From assembly GCF_014217565.1 (NCBI RefSeq), contig NZ_CP043661.1, forward strand, positions 6,448,001 to 6,512,000: a DNA stretch of 64,000 nucleotides, in the 5' to 3' direction. Positions 27,738 to 37,011 of the stretch are shown here, piece after piece. Below the pieces are notes generated by a model. It made no database searches. It was not told where the DNA came from and saw only the letters and a list, made by a program, of their open reading frames with translations. Origin of the DNA: Kribbella qitaiheensis. Its GTDB lineage: Bacteria > Actinomycetota > Actinomycetes > Propionibacteriales > Kribbellaceae. How positions within the stretch are numbered: position 1 is the first letter of the stretch; each line of letters opens with the position of its first letter. The position numbers were made by a program, and so were the translations under genes.

Positions 27738-29855
27738 GTGACTGCTCCTACTCCTGACCTTGTCGAGCTCGCCGTCGCCCATGGGGTGGCGACTGAGTAC
27801 TGGGACTGGCAGGGGGAACATGTGCTGGTCTCCAGCGAGGTGGTCGCCGCTGTGCTGGCCGCGCTCGGGGTGGATGCGTCGACGCCACAGCGGGCCGCTG
27901 ATGCTCTGGCGGTGCACCGCCAAGTTCGCTGGCGCCGGGTGCTGCCCGCCACTGTCGTGCTGCGAGAAGGCTGGACGCCGTGGTTCGCCGTACACCTGCC
28001 GCATGGCTCGACGGCCGAGGTCTGGCTCGATCTGGAGGACGGCGGTCAGCGCCGGGATATCGCGCAGCAGGACCACCTGGTCGAGCCGGAGTGGGTGGAC
28101 GGCGTGCAGATCGGCGAGGCCACCTTCCAGTTGCCCGGTGATCTACCGCTCGGCTACCACCGGCTGTGCGCACGGATCGGCAGCAACCCGGAGATCTCCG
28201 TCGGCACGGTGATCGTCACCCCGCAGAAGCTCGAGCCGCAGAAGTTGCAGCGGACCTGGGGATGGGTGCTGCAGCTGTACTCCGTTCGCTCGCGCCGCTC
28301 CTGGGGGATCGGCGACCTGCACGACCTCGCGGATCTCGCCGCCTGGTCCGCCAACGACCTCGGCGCCGGCTTTGTCCTGATCAATCCGCTGCACGCCGCC
28401 GAGACGGCCGGCCGGATGGAGCCCTCGCCGTACCTGCCGGCGTCGCGGCGGTTCTCGAACCCGCTGTACCTGCGGATCGAGGACATCGACGAGTACGGCG
28501 ATCTCGCGCCGGCCGAGCGCGATCAGGTCCGGGCGCTCAGCCTGCAGACCCGCGCGCTGAGCGAGGACGCGAACGCACTGGACCGCGACACCGTCTGGGC
28601 CGCCAAGCGGGAGGCGCTGCAGTTGCTGTTCGGCGCCCGACCGTCGATCGGCCGGATCGCGGAGTACGGCGCGTACTGCGACCGGGAGGGCCAGGGGCTG
28701 ATCGACTTCGCCACCTGGGCCGCGATCGCCGACGTGCACGGGCCGGAGTGGAGCAAATGGCCCGAAGAGCTGCGCGATCCGTCCTCGGGACCAGTGGTTG
28801 CCTTTCGCAACGACAATCCGGATGCGGTCGAGTTCCACTGCTGGTTGCAGTGGCAGCTGGACGAGCAGCTGGCCAGGACCCAGGCGCGGGCGAAGGGCGC
28901 GGGAATGTCGCTCGGGATCCTGCACGACCTCGCGGTCGGCGTGCACCCGGACGGCGCCGACGCGTGGGCCTTGCAGCGGGTGCTCGCCGCTGGAATCCAC
29001 GTCGGCGCTCCGCCGGACGCGTTCAACCAGCAGGGCCAGGACTGGTCCCAGCCGCCGTGGCGGCCGGACGCCCTGGCCGAGACCGGCTACGCGCCGTGGC
29101 GGGACCTGGTCCGGGCGGTGATCCGGCACGGCGGCGGCCTGCGGATCGACCACATCCTGGGGATGTTCCGGCTCTGGTGGGTGACCTCGCCCGAGTCGCC
29201 GACCGCCGGCACCTACGTCCGCTACGACCACGAAGCCTTGATCGGGATCCTCGTCCTCGAAGCGGCCCGGGCCGGCATCGTCGTGGTGGGAGAGGACCTC
29301 GGCACGGTCGAGCCATGGGTGCGCGACTACCTCACCGAACGCGGCATCCTCGGTACGTCGGTGCTCTGGTTCGAGCGCGACGCCGATGGTCAGCCGCTGG
29401 CACCCGAGAGGTGGCGGGAACTCTGCCTGGCAACGGTGACGACGCATGACCTTCCGCCCACAGCGGGTTACCTGGCCGGCGATCATGTCGAACTCCGCGA
29501 TCGCCTCGGCCTGCTGACCCGGCCGGTCGCCGAAGAGCTCGCTGTGGACGAGGCGGATCGCGATGCGTGGCTGAACGCCTTGCGGGAAAGGCATTTGCTC
29601 GGCAATGCCGACGGTGACGTGGAACGGATCGTGGAAGCCCTGCACCGGTACGTCGCGCACACCCCGGCCAAATTGGTCGGTGTCGCGTTGACCGACGCGG
29701 TGGGCGAACGGCGTACGCAGAACCAGCCGGGCACCACCGACGAGTACCCGAACTGGCGGATCCCGCTCGGCGGCCCGGACGGAATGCCTGTCATGCTTGA
29801 GGATCTGCCCACCAACCACCGGTTGCGGCGACTGATCGGGACTTTGTCCATATAG
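27738..29855 (+). CDS. malQ: 4-alpha-glucanotransferase (amylomaltase, GH77)
   Basis: 705 aa from GTG at 27738; an in-frame upstream start at 27693 is less likely. The GH77 catalytic regions are present: LRIDHILGMFRLWWV (nucleophile Asp), VVVGEDLGTVEPWVRDYL (acid/base Glu) and VTTHDLPPTAGYLAG (transition-state Asp). The N-terminal ~150-residue beta domain is that of the long actinobacterial type. It transfers alpha-1,4-glucan segments in maltodextrin and glycogen metabolism. Confidence 0.93.
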   Translation: MTAPTPDLVELAVAHGVATEYWDWQGEHVLVSSEVVAAVLAALGVDASTPQRAADALAVHRQVRWRRVLPATVVLREGWTPWFAVHLPHGSTAEVWLDLEDGGQRRDIAQQDHLVEPEWVDGVQIGEATFQLPGDLPLGYHRLCARIGSNPEISVGTVIVTPQKLEPQKLQRTWGWVLQLYSVRSRRSWGIGDLHDLADLAAWSANDLGAGFVLINPLHAAETAGRMEPSPYLPASRRFSNPLYLRIEDIDEYGDLAPAERDQVRALSLQTRALSEDANALDRDTVWAAKREALQLLFGARPSIGRIAEYGAYCDREGQGLIDFATWAAIADVHGPEWSKWPEELRDPSSGPVVAFRNDNPDAVEFHCWLQWQLDEQLARTQARAKGAGMSLGILHDLAVGVHPDGADAWALQRVLAAGIHVGAPPDAFNQQGQDWSQPPWRPDALAETGYAPWRDLVRAVIRHGGGLRIDHILGMFRLWWVTSPESPTAGTYVRYDHEALIGILVLEAARAGIVVVGEDLGTVEPWVRDYLTERGILGTSVLWFERDADGQPLAPERWRELCLATVTTHDLPPTAGYLAGDHVELRDRLGLLTRPVAEELAVDEADRDAWLNALRERHLLGNADGDVERIVEALHRYVAHTPAKLVGVALTDAVGERRTQNQPGTTDEYPNWRIPLGGPDGMPVMLEDLPTNHRLRRLIGTLSI

Positions 29856-29880
29856 CCCGAAACCCCCACCCTGCAAGCTT

Positions 29881-29896
29881 TTCGATCCTGATCGAA
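29881..29896. promoter_or_regulatory. Perfect palindrome upstream of the cluster regulator
   Basis: TTCGATC-CT-GATCGAA, 7-bp arms with a 2-bp centre, lies ~155 bp upstream of the regulator start and just after malQ. Candidate operator for the regulator itself or another factor; alternatively a weak terminator of malQ. Confidence 0.4.
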
Positions 29897-30052
29897 TCGT
29901 TGTCACACCAGTGCCGCCCGGGTCTGATCAAATGCGCGCGATGGCCCGGCGGGTCAGTACTGTCGTTCGTAATGGCTCTTGGAGTTGATGCGAAGAGGCG
30001 GTCGAGGAAGGTGTCCGTCGACCGGGAGCCGGCTGCTTGGGGAGGCATATCG

Positions 30053-31120
30053 GTGAGAAGCGGATCCGTGGACGAACACATGCTCAGACCGTTGGGACTG
30101 TCGGCCGACGCCGAGAAGATCTACCGGTGTCTGCTGGAGGACCCCCGGACCGAGATTCCACCGCTGGCCGCCCGGGTGGGCTGGCCGGTCGACCGCCTCG
30201 AGGTCGGCGTCAACGAACTGCTCGAGCTCGCCCTGGTGCGCTACTCCTGGGAACGCCCGCACGAACTGCATCTGGTCAGCCCCGAGGTCAGCCTGGTGCC
30301 GCTGCTGACCCAGCAGGAGCTGGCGCTGCTGGACAAGCAGAAGGAGGTCGTGGCCAGCCGGGTCGCGATCGAGGAGATCGTCGCCGAGTACGGCGACCGC
30401 GCCGCCGCCAGCGGGTACCACGACGCCGAGCGGCTGGTCGGGCTGGACAATATCCGGCTCCGGCTGGAGGCGCTGATGGCCGGCGTCGAGACCGAGATTC
30501 TGGCCTTCTCCGACGGCGGTCCGCAGTCCGCGGCCAGCATGGAGGCGGGCCGGCCGCTGGACGAGTCGATGCTGGAGCGTGGGGTCCGGATGCGGGGTGT
30601 CTACCTGGACAGCCTGGCCAACGACGGTCCCACCGCCCGCTACGTCGGCTGGTTGCACGAGCGGGGTGCGCGGATCCGCACCACCGCGACGCTGCCGTTG
30701 CGGATGCTGATCACGGACCGCAAGTGCGTGATGGTGCCGATGGACGTCACCGACAGCGCACAGGGCGCGCTGCTGATCCGCGACACCGGTGTCGTCGCGG
30801 CTCTCTGCGCCCTCTTCGAAGCCGTCTGGGAGAAGAGCGCCGCGTTCGGCGGCAGCCGGTCCGGCCGCGACGACGTCGGTCTGACCCGGCAGGAACGGGC
30901 GGTCGTCCAATTGCTCGCCGAGGGTCACACCGACGAGGTGGTGGCTCGCCGGCTCGGTGTCTCGGTCCGGACCAGTCGCCGGCTGACGGCCGACCTGATG
31001 GTCCGGCTCGATGCCCGCAGCCGTTTCCAGGCCGGGGTCCGGGCGATTCGCGCCGGCTGGCTGCCGGTCGACGACGACGACCAGTTCCTGCCGGCGCCCG
31101 CGAGCTCCGACTCAGCCTGA
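30053..31120 (+). CDS. Cluster-linked transcriptional regulator (TrmB-like N-terminus, LuxR-type HTH C-terminus)
   Basis: 355 aa from GTG at 30053, which follows GGGGAGG by 7 nt; upstream in-frame starts lack such a site. Residues ~5-60 resemble a TrmB winged helix (LRPLGLSADAEKIYRCLLEDP, then VDRLEVGVNELLELALVRYS). The middle (about 120-265) is a TrmB/phospholipase-D-like effector domain. The C-terminus has a LuxR-type HTH (LTRQERAVVQLLAEGHTDEVVARRLGVSVRTSRRLTADLM). Proteins of this build often control actinobacterial biosynthetic clusters; its 3' end overlaps the convergent acyl gene at 31112. Confidence 0.85.
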   Translation: MRSGSVDEHMLRPLGLSADAEKIYRCLLEDPRTEIPPLAARVGWPVDRLEVGVNELLELALVRYSWERPHELHLVSPEVSLVPLLTQQELALLDKQKEVVASRVAIEEIVAEYGDRAAASGYHDAERLVGLDNIRLRLEALMAGVETEILAFSDGGPQSAASMEAGRPLDESMLERGVRMRGVYLDSLANDGPTARYVGWLHERGARIRTTATLPLRMLITDRKCVMVPMDVTDSAQGALLIRDTGVVAALCALFEAVWEKSAAFGGSRSGRDDVGLTRQERAVVQLLAEGHTDEVVARRLGVSVRTSRRLTADLMVRLDARSRFQAGVRAIRAGWLPVDDDDQFLPAPASSDSA

Positions 31121-32743
31121 GCCGAGGTGGCAGGCGGCAAGGTCGAAGGCCTGCCGGTCGCGGTGCCGGGCGAGCAATTCGGTCATCACGCGGTTCTCTA
31201 CGTCGGCCGGCAGGCTGGGGGTCGACTCGCCGAGCCGCTGCACCAGCCGATGCAGTGCCGCCGTCAGCCAGGCCGGGTCCTGGACGAAACCTCGCTGGTT
31301 GTGACGCCAGACCCCGATGCAGGAAGCCGCCGCGACCAGCACCGCATACCGTCCGGCCAACGCGAACGAGTCCGGGGTGGCCAGCGGCGTTCTGTCCCTC
31401 GGGGGCAGCGTCCTACTCCGCGCCTGCACCTGCCGTACGCCGGTGGCGAGCTGATCGCCGTACGACGCGAGCAGGTCCCCGGGGAGCAGCTCGGCTGTGA
31501 TGGCGGCCAACGGATCTCCCGGACTGGCCCGGGCCCTCGCCAGGTGGGCGAAGTCGAGATCCGGCAGCGGTTCGCCGAGACCGAACAGCGTGGCCGGGTC
31601 GGGGGAGTCGCGCTCGGACGCACCACCCGGTAGCTCCGGAATCAGAGCTGATCGACGCCGGGCGCCACCTGTCGCGACCAGCGGAGCGGCCTGCAGATCG
31701 CGCCGGTGCTTCTGGAAGATCGCGTACCGCCCGTCCCGCCGATGCGCCTCAATTCCGAGGACGCCGTCGAGTGCGGCGATCACGTCACGAGCCAGTACGA
31801 CGGCCAGTCGGTCTACAGCGTCCAGATAGCTCGCGGGGCGCCCAGGCATCAGGTGCAGCGCGCGTCCCGCGACGGTGGCCAGACAGTCGAGCACCAAGAG
31901 ATCGACGAAAGCTCCGGCCAGCGCGGACCGTACGTACGGCAGGCGCTGCCGTCGTTGAGCCGACTCGACAGCTGCCCGCAGTTGCGTGTCCAGCAGTCCA
32001 ACGGTGGCGCCGGCCAAGGTGGTCCGGGTGACAGCCAAGGCAGTCCTGGCCAGCTCGATGCCGCCGTTGAAGCCGCCGACCAGCTGTGCGTCCTGCCGCT
32101 GTTCTCCCAGGTCCAGGTCGCCGAACCGCAGTCCTCGAACGCCTGTGTGTTGCCGCGGTGCCGGAGGCGTCTGCCCATGCGGCAACAGCAGCACCGAGTA
32201 CTTCGTACTGCCCAGCGCGGAGCCTGTTCGCGCTACGACGGCGACCGGCGCATCCCAGCCGGTCAGGCCCGACACCGCGGGGCGCGATCCCTCCAGCGCC
32301 AGCTCGTCGCCGTACCGGCGTGCCACCAGCTCCGACCCGGCCAGCTGGCTGTCGGGCTCGCCGTACGACGCCAGCGGCAGGCGGTTGACGAGCATGGTCT
32401 TAGCGAGCGGCTCCTGCTGACTGGGATCGCCGGAGGACCAGACGAGCGATGAGCTGAGTAGTGGCGCTATCCCGGCACCGAGGCCGACTGTGGCGTCTCT
32501 GCGAAACAGCGGGCGCAGCAACTGAACCAGACGATCGGTCGTGCTCAGCCGTCCGCCGTGGATCCGCGGCACCAGCTCGGCACTCCAGTTGATCGCCTTC
32601 AGGAGTTCACTGGCACCAGGCAGCGGTACGGCGGCCTCGTCGGCACCGATGACAGCGTCGAAGCTGAACGGGTTGTGGGCGTCGGCCGCATCCCCGAGGG
32701 CCGACTCGACCTCGGCAGGCTGCAGTGTCGCGGTCGACGTCAT
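31112..32743 (-). CDS. Acyl-CoA dehydrogenase-like protein, catalytic Glu lost
   Basis: 543 aa. The overall pattern follows the canonical dehydrogenase at 38826-40580 (similar length, a matching RDGRYAIFQKHRRD stretch, and a C-terminal ~150-residue helical domain with FALAGRYAVLVAAASCIGVW). Aligned by eye, the catalytic IFEGT region is LVATG here, replacing the base Glu with Ala (about residue 357), and the FAD-contacting SEADHG motif is not recognisable. The start overlaps the stop of the next dehydrogenase-like gene by 4 nt (ATGA), so it is co-translated. Probably a non-catalytic partner subunit or a diverged carrier-binding protein. Confidence 0.75.
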   Translation of the reverse strand: MTSTATLQPAEVESALGDAADAHNPFSFDAVIGADEAAVPLPGASELLKAINWSAELVPRIHGGRLSTTDRLVQLLRPLFRRDATVGLGAGIAPLLSSSLVWSSGDPSQQEPLAKTMLVNRLPLASYGEPDSQLAGSELVARRYGDELALEGSRPAVSGLTGWDAPVAVVARTGSALGSTKYSVLLLPHGQTPPAPRQHTGVRGLRFGDLDLGEQRQDAQLVGGFNGGIELARTALAVTRTTLAGATVGLLDTQLRAAVESAQRRQRLPYVRSALAGAFVDLLVLDCLATVAGRALHLMPGRPASYLDAVDRLAVVLARDVIAALDGVLGIEAHRRDGRYAIFQKHRRDLQAAPLVATGGARRRSALIPELPGGASERDSPDPATLFGLGEPLPDLDFAHLARARASPGDPLAAITAELLPGDLLASYGDQLATGVRQVQARSRTLPPRDRTPLATPDSFALAGRYAVLVAAASCIGVWRHNQRGFVQDPAWLTAALHRLVQRLGESTPSLPADVENRVMTELLARHRDRQAFDLAACHLGSG

Positions 32744-34431
32744 GGCCGGCTCTCTTCGGAAAGGGGGTAGGGGAACAGGGACAGCAGCCGGCCGGAGCGC
32801 AGTTGCTGAACCATGGCAGGCATCAGCCGGCCGTAGGCGATCTGCACGGTCTCGGCGAGTCCCGCCGGCGGGACCCGCATCAGGCCGAGCAGCCGGACCA
32901 GACAGGCCTCCAGCCAGACGCCGCCGGTCCAGAGATCGTCTTTGGGATGGTCCGCGTAGTTCCGCAACCAGACCTGCAGGCAGGCGGACGCGGCGAAGCA
33001 GAGCGAGTACCTCTTGCCCAGCTCCAGCGCGACCGTCGGGTCGATGGCGTCGGCCAGCTGACAGTGCAGGTCGTTGGCGACACTCAGTACTACCTCGGCG
33101 CTCCCGGCGAGCTGATGGCTGACCACTCCCGCGTTGGCCAGCGATTCGAGCTCGGCCACCGCGACCGGCAGACCGTTCATCAGTGACGAGCCGTTGCGGG
33201 ACAACAGTTGCAGTTGATCCGCACGCAGCTCGGGCAGGTCGGTGGTCAGGGCCGCGGCAGGTGCTAGCGGCGCCGGTTGTCCATAGGTGCGGACCAGCAA
33301 CGGCAGCTGTCCCGCAAGGCTTCGCAGCACCCGGACCCCGCCAGAGACGGCACCGGCTGTCTGGTGATCGCGTAGCGCCTTGCCGACTCTGCCTTCGTCC
33401 GTCGTGAGTTCCGCGGCGAGCCGGATCAGGTCGTCGGCCCGGTCGCGAAGGAACACTGTCGCGGCCGGTCCGACCACCGCCAGTTCGTCCGTGCTGACCT
33501 GCACGCTCCTGGTGGCGACCAACGCCACCGCCTCGGCCGCGAGCAGATCCGCATAGGCCTCGGTGAGTCGCCGGCGCACCTGCGGCAGGTCGACCAGACG
33601 AAGGTCGTAGACGGTGTCCTCGATCACCCGGTCGAGGGCCAGCCGCAGTACCTGGTCGATGCCGCCCAGCGAGACCGCCGCGTCGACGATCCAGGTCAGC
33701 TGCCGGCTCTTCATGGCCAGCTCGACGCCTGAACCCTCGGTCCCGATCAGGTCGGTGGCCGCCACCTCGGTGTCGTGCAGGGTGAGGCTGCCGTGGTCCG
33801 TACCGCGAATGCCGTGCAGCCGGGCGGGCGGCGCGAGCTGAGCGCGCTCTGTCTCGACCAGGAACATCGACATTTCCATGAGGTCGTCACCGGTTCGAGC
33901 CAGCAGCCCGGTGAGCCCGCCACGAGTCCGCGGCGCTGCCGGTGTTGTTCCGGTCAGTACGTAGCCGGCCGGCGAGGCCGCTGCCACAGGTGGACCGATC
34001 GGATCCGGTGGACTGCTGGCCATGTCCAACGCGTCGCCCACCCCACCGCCCCGGAACCGCCGCTCGGCCCTGTGACCTCGCACCAGTTCGACCCCGAGTC
34101 GCAAGGCCAGCGGGGGTGCGGCGGCGATCCAGGTCGGCACCGCATCGACGTACGCCGCTCCGTGGGCGACCGCGACAGTCATGTCCCGCCGAGCCACCGT
34201 GCGCAGCAGCTGGAAGAGGTCCTCGTAGTTCTGCAACGCGCCGCCGTACTGCGGTGGCACGTAGTACGTCGATAGGCCCAGGCCGTCGAGCTGGTCGCAG
34301 ATGGCGGCCGGGAACTCGTCCCGTGCGTCCAGGCCTGCGCAGTTCTCGTACGAGAAGAGCTGATCGGGGTCGGTGGGGTCGCCCAGCCTGGCCTCGAGCT
34401 CGGCAGCCAACTGGTGCGGCTTGAGCATCAC
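32740..34431 (-). CDS. Acyl-CoA dehydrogenase-like protein, catalytic Glu lost
   Basis: 563 aa. The N-terminus (LDGLGLSTYYVPPQYGGALQNYEDLFQLLRTVARRDMTVAVAHG) matches the canonical paralogue's WGYPLHYVPAAEGG...RSLARRDMTPALSSG. At the catalytic position the paralogue has IFEGTSHV; here it is AVSGGVRV, giving Ser (~residue 363) for Glu. The C-terminal helical domain (GKRYSLCFAASACLQVWLRNY) is kept. Both ends overlap neighbours by ATGA. The intact frame argues for a maintained non-catalytic role, for instance as one half of a heteromeric dehydrogenase. Confidence 0.78.
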   Translation of the reverse strand: MMLKPHQLAAELEARLGDPTDPDQLFSYENCAGLDARDEFPAAICDQLDGLGLSTYYVPPQYGGALQNYEDLFQLLRTVARRDMTVAVAHGAAYVDAVPTWIAAAPPLALRLGVELVRGHRAERRFRGGGVGDALDMASSPPDPIGPPVAAASPAGYVLTGTTPAAPRTRGGLTGLLARTGDDLMEMSMFLVETERAQLAPPARLHGIRGTDHGSLTLHDTEVAATDLIGTEGSGVELAMKSRQLTWIVDAAVSLGGIDQVLRLALDRVIEDTVYDLRLVDLPQVRRRLTEAYADLLAAEAVALVATRSVQVSTDELAVVGPAATVFLRDRADDLIRLAAELTTDEGRVGKALRDHQTAGAVSGGVRVLRSLAGQLPLLVRTYGQPAPLAPAAALTTDLPELRADQLQLLSRNGSSLMNGLPVAVAELESLANAGVVSHQLAGSAEVVLSVANDLHCQLADAIDPTVALELGKRYSLCFAASACLQVWLRNYADHPKDDLWTGGVWLEACLVRLLGLMRVPPAGLAETVQIAYGRLMPAMVQQLRSGRLLSLFPYPLSEESRP

Positions 34432-36143
34432 TGCGCCGCCACGGCCGGGACAGCGGCGTTCCTGCGTCGGGCCGGCACCGCGGGTGCCGGCAGTGGCTCG
34501 GTGAAGCGGAACCGTTGACGGGTCTGACGGCCCAGCACCTCGTAGACGGGAGCGAGCGCGTCACTGCGGAACAGCTCGCGCATCAGCGTGCGCTGCACCC
34601 GCCCAGCGACTCGGTGGATCTGCCCTGGCCTCAGGAAGACGACATTGGCGACCCGCACCCGGTACCGATCCCGTAGCGCGTCGCGGACGGCAGTCGCCAG
34701 CGCGGTCAGATCTCCGTTGCTGGTGCGTGCCGGGACCTCCTGCAGGACAACGAGTTCTTCCCGCGGTACGTCGACCGCGCAGACGCAGCCGGGCAGGTCG
34801 GCGAAGGCAGGCTCGAGCTGGCTGAGCTCCTGCTCGATGTCGTGGGCGTAGAGGCTGCGGCCGTCGATGGCCAGCCGGTCGTTGACCCGGCCGGTCCGGT
34901 ACAGCTGGCCGCCGTGGATCACGCCGAGATCGCCGGTCGGCGCATAGCCGTCCAGCCAGATCTCACCGACCAGGCCGTCCAGCAGCTCGGTCTGGGTCGC
35001 GGAGTTGAAGACCTGCAGCCCGGTGCCTTCCACGGGACCGCAGCTGACCAGGTCGAGTCCACCGGCCGCGGGCTGCAGGGTGTCGCGTTCGAGGGCCCAG
35101 CGATCGGCCGGCGTGACGAGCGGGCCGTCGATCCGGTCGCCGGGTGGGGAGACGGTGATCAGCCGGGCGCCGTCGGCCGGACCGTAGGCGGGCGTGAGCG
35201 CACGCGGGTTCAGCCCGGACGGCGCGAAGCGCTCAGCGAAGGCAGTCAGGGTGGCTGCCGAGACCGGCTCCGGCCCGTTCACCGCAGTACGAAGCCTGGA
35301 CAGGTCGAAGATGCTCGCGACCTCGGCGGAGATCCTGCGGACGCAGTGGTCGTAGGCGAAGTTCGGCGCCGCGGTCAGCCGGATGTCGAAGGTGTCGATC
35401 AGCTGCAGCCACCGCTGCGGGTGCTTCAGGAACTCCGTCGGGGACATCAGCACGCTGGTCGCGCCGACCGCCAGCGGCGCCAGCAGCAGGCCGACCAGGC
35501 CGAGGTTGTGGTGCATCGGCAGCCAGCCGCCGATCGTGCCGTGCGCGGCCAGGTCCAGCGTGTTGTCGAGCATCTCGATGTCTCGGGCCAGGCCCGCATG
35601 CGAGATCGAGTGCCCGGCCAGGTCCGTGCCGGTCGAGGTGTACTGCACGAATGCCGGCGACGACCCGTGCACCTCGATCGGTCCGGCGGCCTGCACCCGG
35701 GACAGGTCGACCAGGTCGGTGGCGAACAGGGCCAGCTCGTTCAGCCGGTCCTGGATCAGCCAGTCCGCCACCCCGTCCAGGTGCTCGGTGTCGGTCAGCA
35801 CCAGCCGCGGCCCGGCATCCAGGGCGATGCCGGTGGTGAGCGACAGGTGATGACCGAAGGTGCCGGGCAGCGGAGCCGGTACCGGCACGCAACCGGCGTA
35901 CAGACAACCCCAGAACGCCTTGGCGAAGTCGATCGAGGACGGGTAGAGCAGCAGCACCCGGTCGCCGGGGACCGCGTGGGCCCGCAGCCACCCGGCGATC
36001 GCCCTGGCCCCGTCATGCAGTTCCCCGTACGTCGCGGTGCCGGTGGCGGCCCGCCCGTCCCGGTGGCTGACCTCGATCAGCGCCGGGCGGGACGGGTCGT
36101 CCCGCACCTGCCGGCCGAACCTGGTGACCAGATCCTCGTTCAC
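34428..36143 (-). CDS. Fatty acyl-AMP ligase-like protein with degenerate adenylation motifs
   Basis: 571 aa from GTG at 36143, with AGGAGG 7 nt upstream. The FAAL fold is recognisable throughout (RVLLLYPSSIDFAKAFWGCLYAGCVPVPAPLPG; APNFAYDHCVRRI). The ATP-binding loop that reads TSGSTSEPRGV in the second FAAL is TSTGTDLAGHS here (from residue ~169). The YGMAE motif is YGPAD, and the C-terminal catalytic TSGKVRR is VAGRVQR (Lys to Arg). ATP-dependent activation is therefore doubtful. It overlaps the next gene by ATGA and may bind an acyl chain or ACP rather than adenylate. Confidence 0.8.
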   Translation of the reverse strand: MNEDLVTRFGRQVRDDPSRPALIEVSHRDGRAATGTATYGELHDGARAIAGWLRAHAVPGDRVLLLYPSSIDFAKAFWGCLYAGCVPVPAPLPGTFGHHLSLTTGIALDAGPRLVLTDTEHLDGVADWLIQDRLNELALFATDLVDLSRVQAAGPIEVHGSSPAFVQYTSTGTDLAGHSISHAGLARDIEMLDNTLDLAAHGTIGGWLPMHHNLGLVGLLLAPLAVGATSVLMSPTEFLKHPQRWLQLIDTFDIRLTAAPNFAYDHCVRRISAEVASIFDLSRLRTAVNGPEPVSAATLTAFAERFAPSGLNPRALTPAYGPADGARLITVSPPGDRIDGPLVTPADRWALERDTLQPAAGGLDLVSCGPVEGTGLQVFNSATQTELLDGLVGEIWLDGYAPTGDLGVIHGGQLYRTGRVNDRLAIDGRSLYAHDIEQELSQLEPAFADLPGCVCAVDVPREELVVLQEVPARTSNGDLTALATAVRDALRDRYRVRVANVVFLRPGQIHRVAGRVQRTLMRELFRSDALAPVYEVLGRQTRQRFRFTEPLPAPAVPARRRNAAVPAVAAQ

Positions 36144-36242
36144 GTCATCGCCTCCTACCGAACTGTTACGACTGGTGTGGCCGTTCGTCGTCCTATCGGT
36201 GAGTATTGACGACTTCATCAGCTCGAAGTGCGGTTCCGACTG

Positions 36243-37010
36243 TCATGAAACGCCGACTGCAAGTTGCTGCCAATCGATCGCCGGCCAGCTGATCTCGACC
36301 GGTGGCAGACCCGCTTGAAGTGCCAGTGCGGCGACACAGCGCGACCCCGCGGACAGGTCCTGGACCGACCAGGCAGAGGCGCCGACGATGGCTTCGTGGG
36401 ACACCGTCACCAGCCCGTTGGAGGCAGGCTGGACGTCGATCTCGCGCAGTGGTGCCATCAGACCGATCCCGCTGGCTTTCAGCACCGCCTCCTTTCTGGT
36501 CCAGCAGCGCAGGAACAATGCCTTCCGGGCCTGTGCGTCAGGTTCGGCGCGCAGCGCTGCCAGCTCGGCAGGTGTCATCACCATCGGCGCGACCCGATCG
36601 AAATCGACCGCGGCGGCACCTTCGATGTCGACCCCGACCAAGCGGTCCTTGGTAACCGCGAGCAGCCAGTCGTAGTCGGATCTGGAGAGGCTGAACGCCA
36701 GCCCTGTCCGTGGCTTGATCAGCTCTGGCGGTCCGTGGTCAGGACTGCCACAGCCAGGACAGATCCGTCGACCGAAGCCCAGCCGGCCCGGCGTCTCCCG
36801 GACGTACGCGGCCAGGATTCGCCGTACCGCGGCCCGTGAACCGGCGAACTGCGCGCCGGCCGACGGCACCATCCGGGCGAACCGCTCCAGCTCGGCGGCA
36901 TCCAGCACCGCCAGGTCGGCCGCGTCCGGCTCGGTCGGGGCCCTGCCCCGGAACAGGTGCACCGCGCCGCTTGTCGGCGGTGGTGGGAACCCATGGGTGT
37001 ACACGGTCAT
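36243..37010 (-). CDS. Sfp-type 4'-phosphopantetheinyl transferase
   Basis: 255 aa from ATG at 37010; an overlapping longer frame belongs to the FAAL gene. Family motifs are present: FSLSRSDYDWLLAV, LVGVDIEGAAAVDFD (Mg2+-binding Asp/Glu) and LFLRCWTRKEAVLKASG (catalytic Glu and Lys), plus a Cys-rich RRICPGCGSPDHGPP. It converts apo carrier domains of the NRPSs and ACP to the holo form. It lies immediately after the FAAL gene and should serve this cluster. Confidence 0.92.
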   Translation of the reverse strand: MTVYTHGFPPPPTSGAVHLFRGRAPTEPDAADLAVLDAAELERFARMVPSAGAQFAGSRAAVRRILAAYVRETPGRLGFGRRICPGCGSPDHGPPELIKPRTGLAFSLSRSDYDWLLAVTKDRLVGVDIEGAAAVDFDRVAPMVMTPAELAALRAEPDAQARKALFLRCWTRKEAVLKASGIGLMAPLREIDVQPASNGLVTVSHEAIVGASAWSVQDLSAGSRCVAALALQAGLPPVEISWPAIDWQQLAVGVS

Positions 37011-37011
37011 C

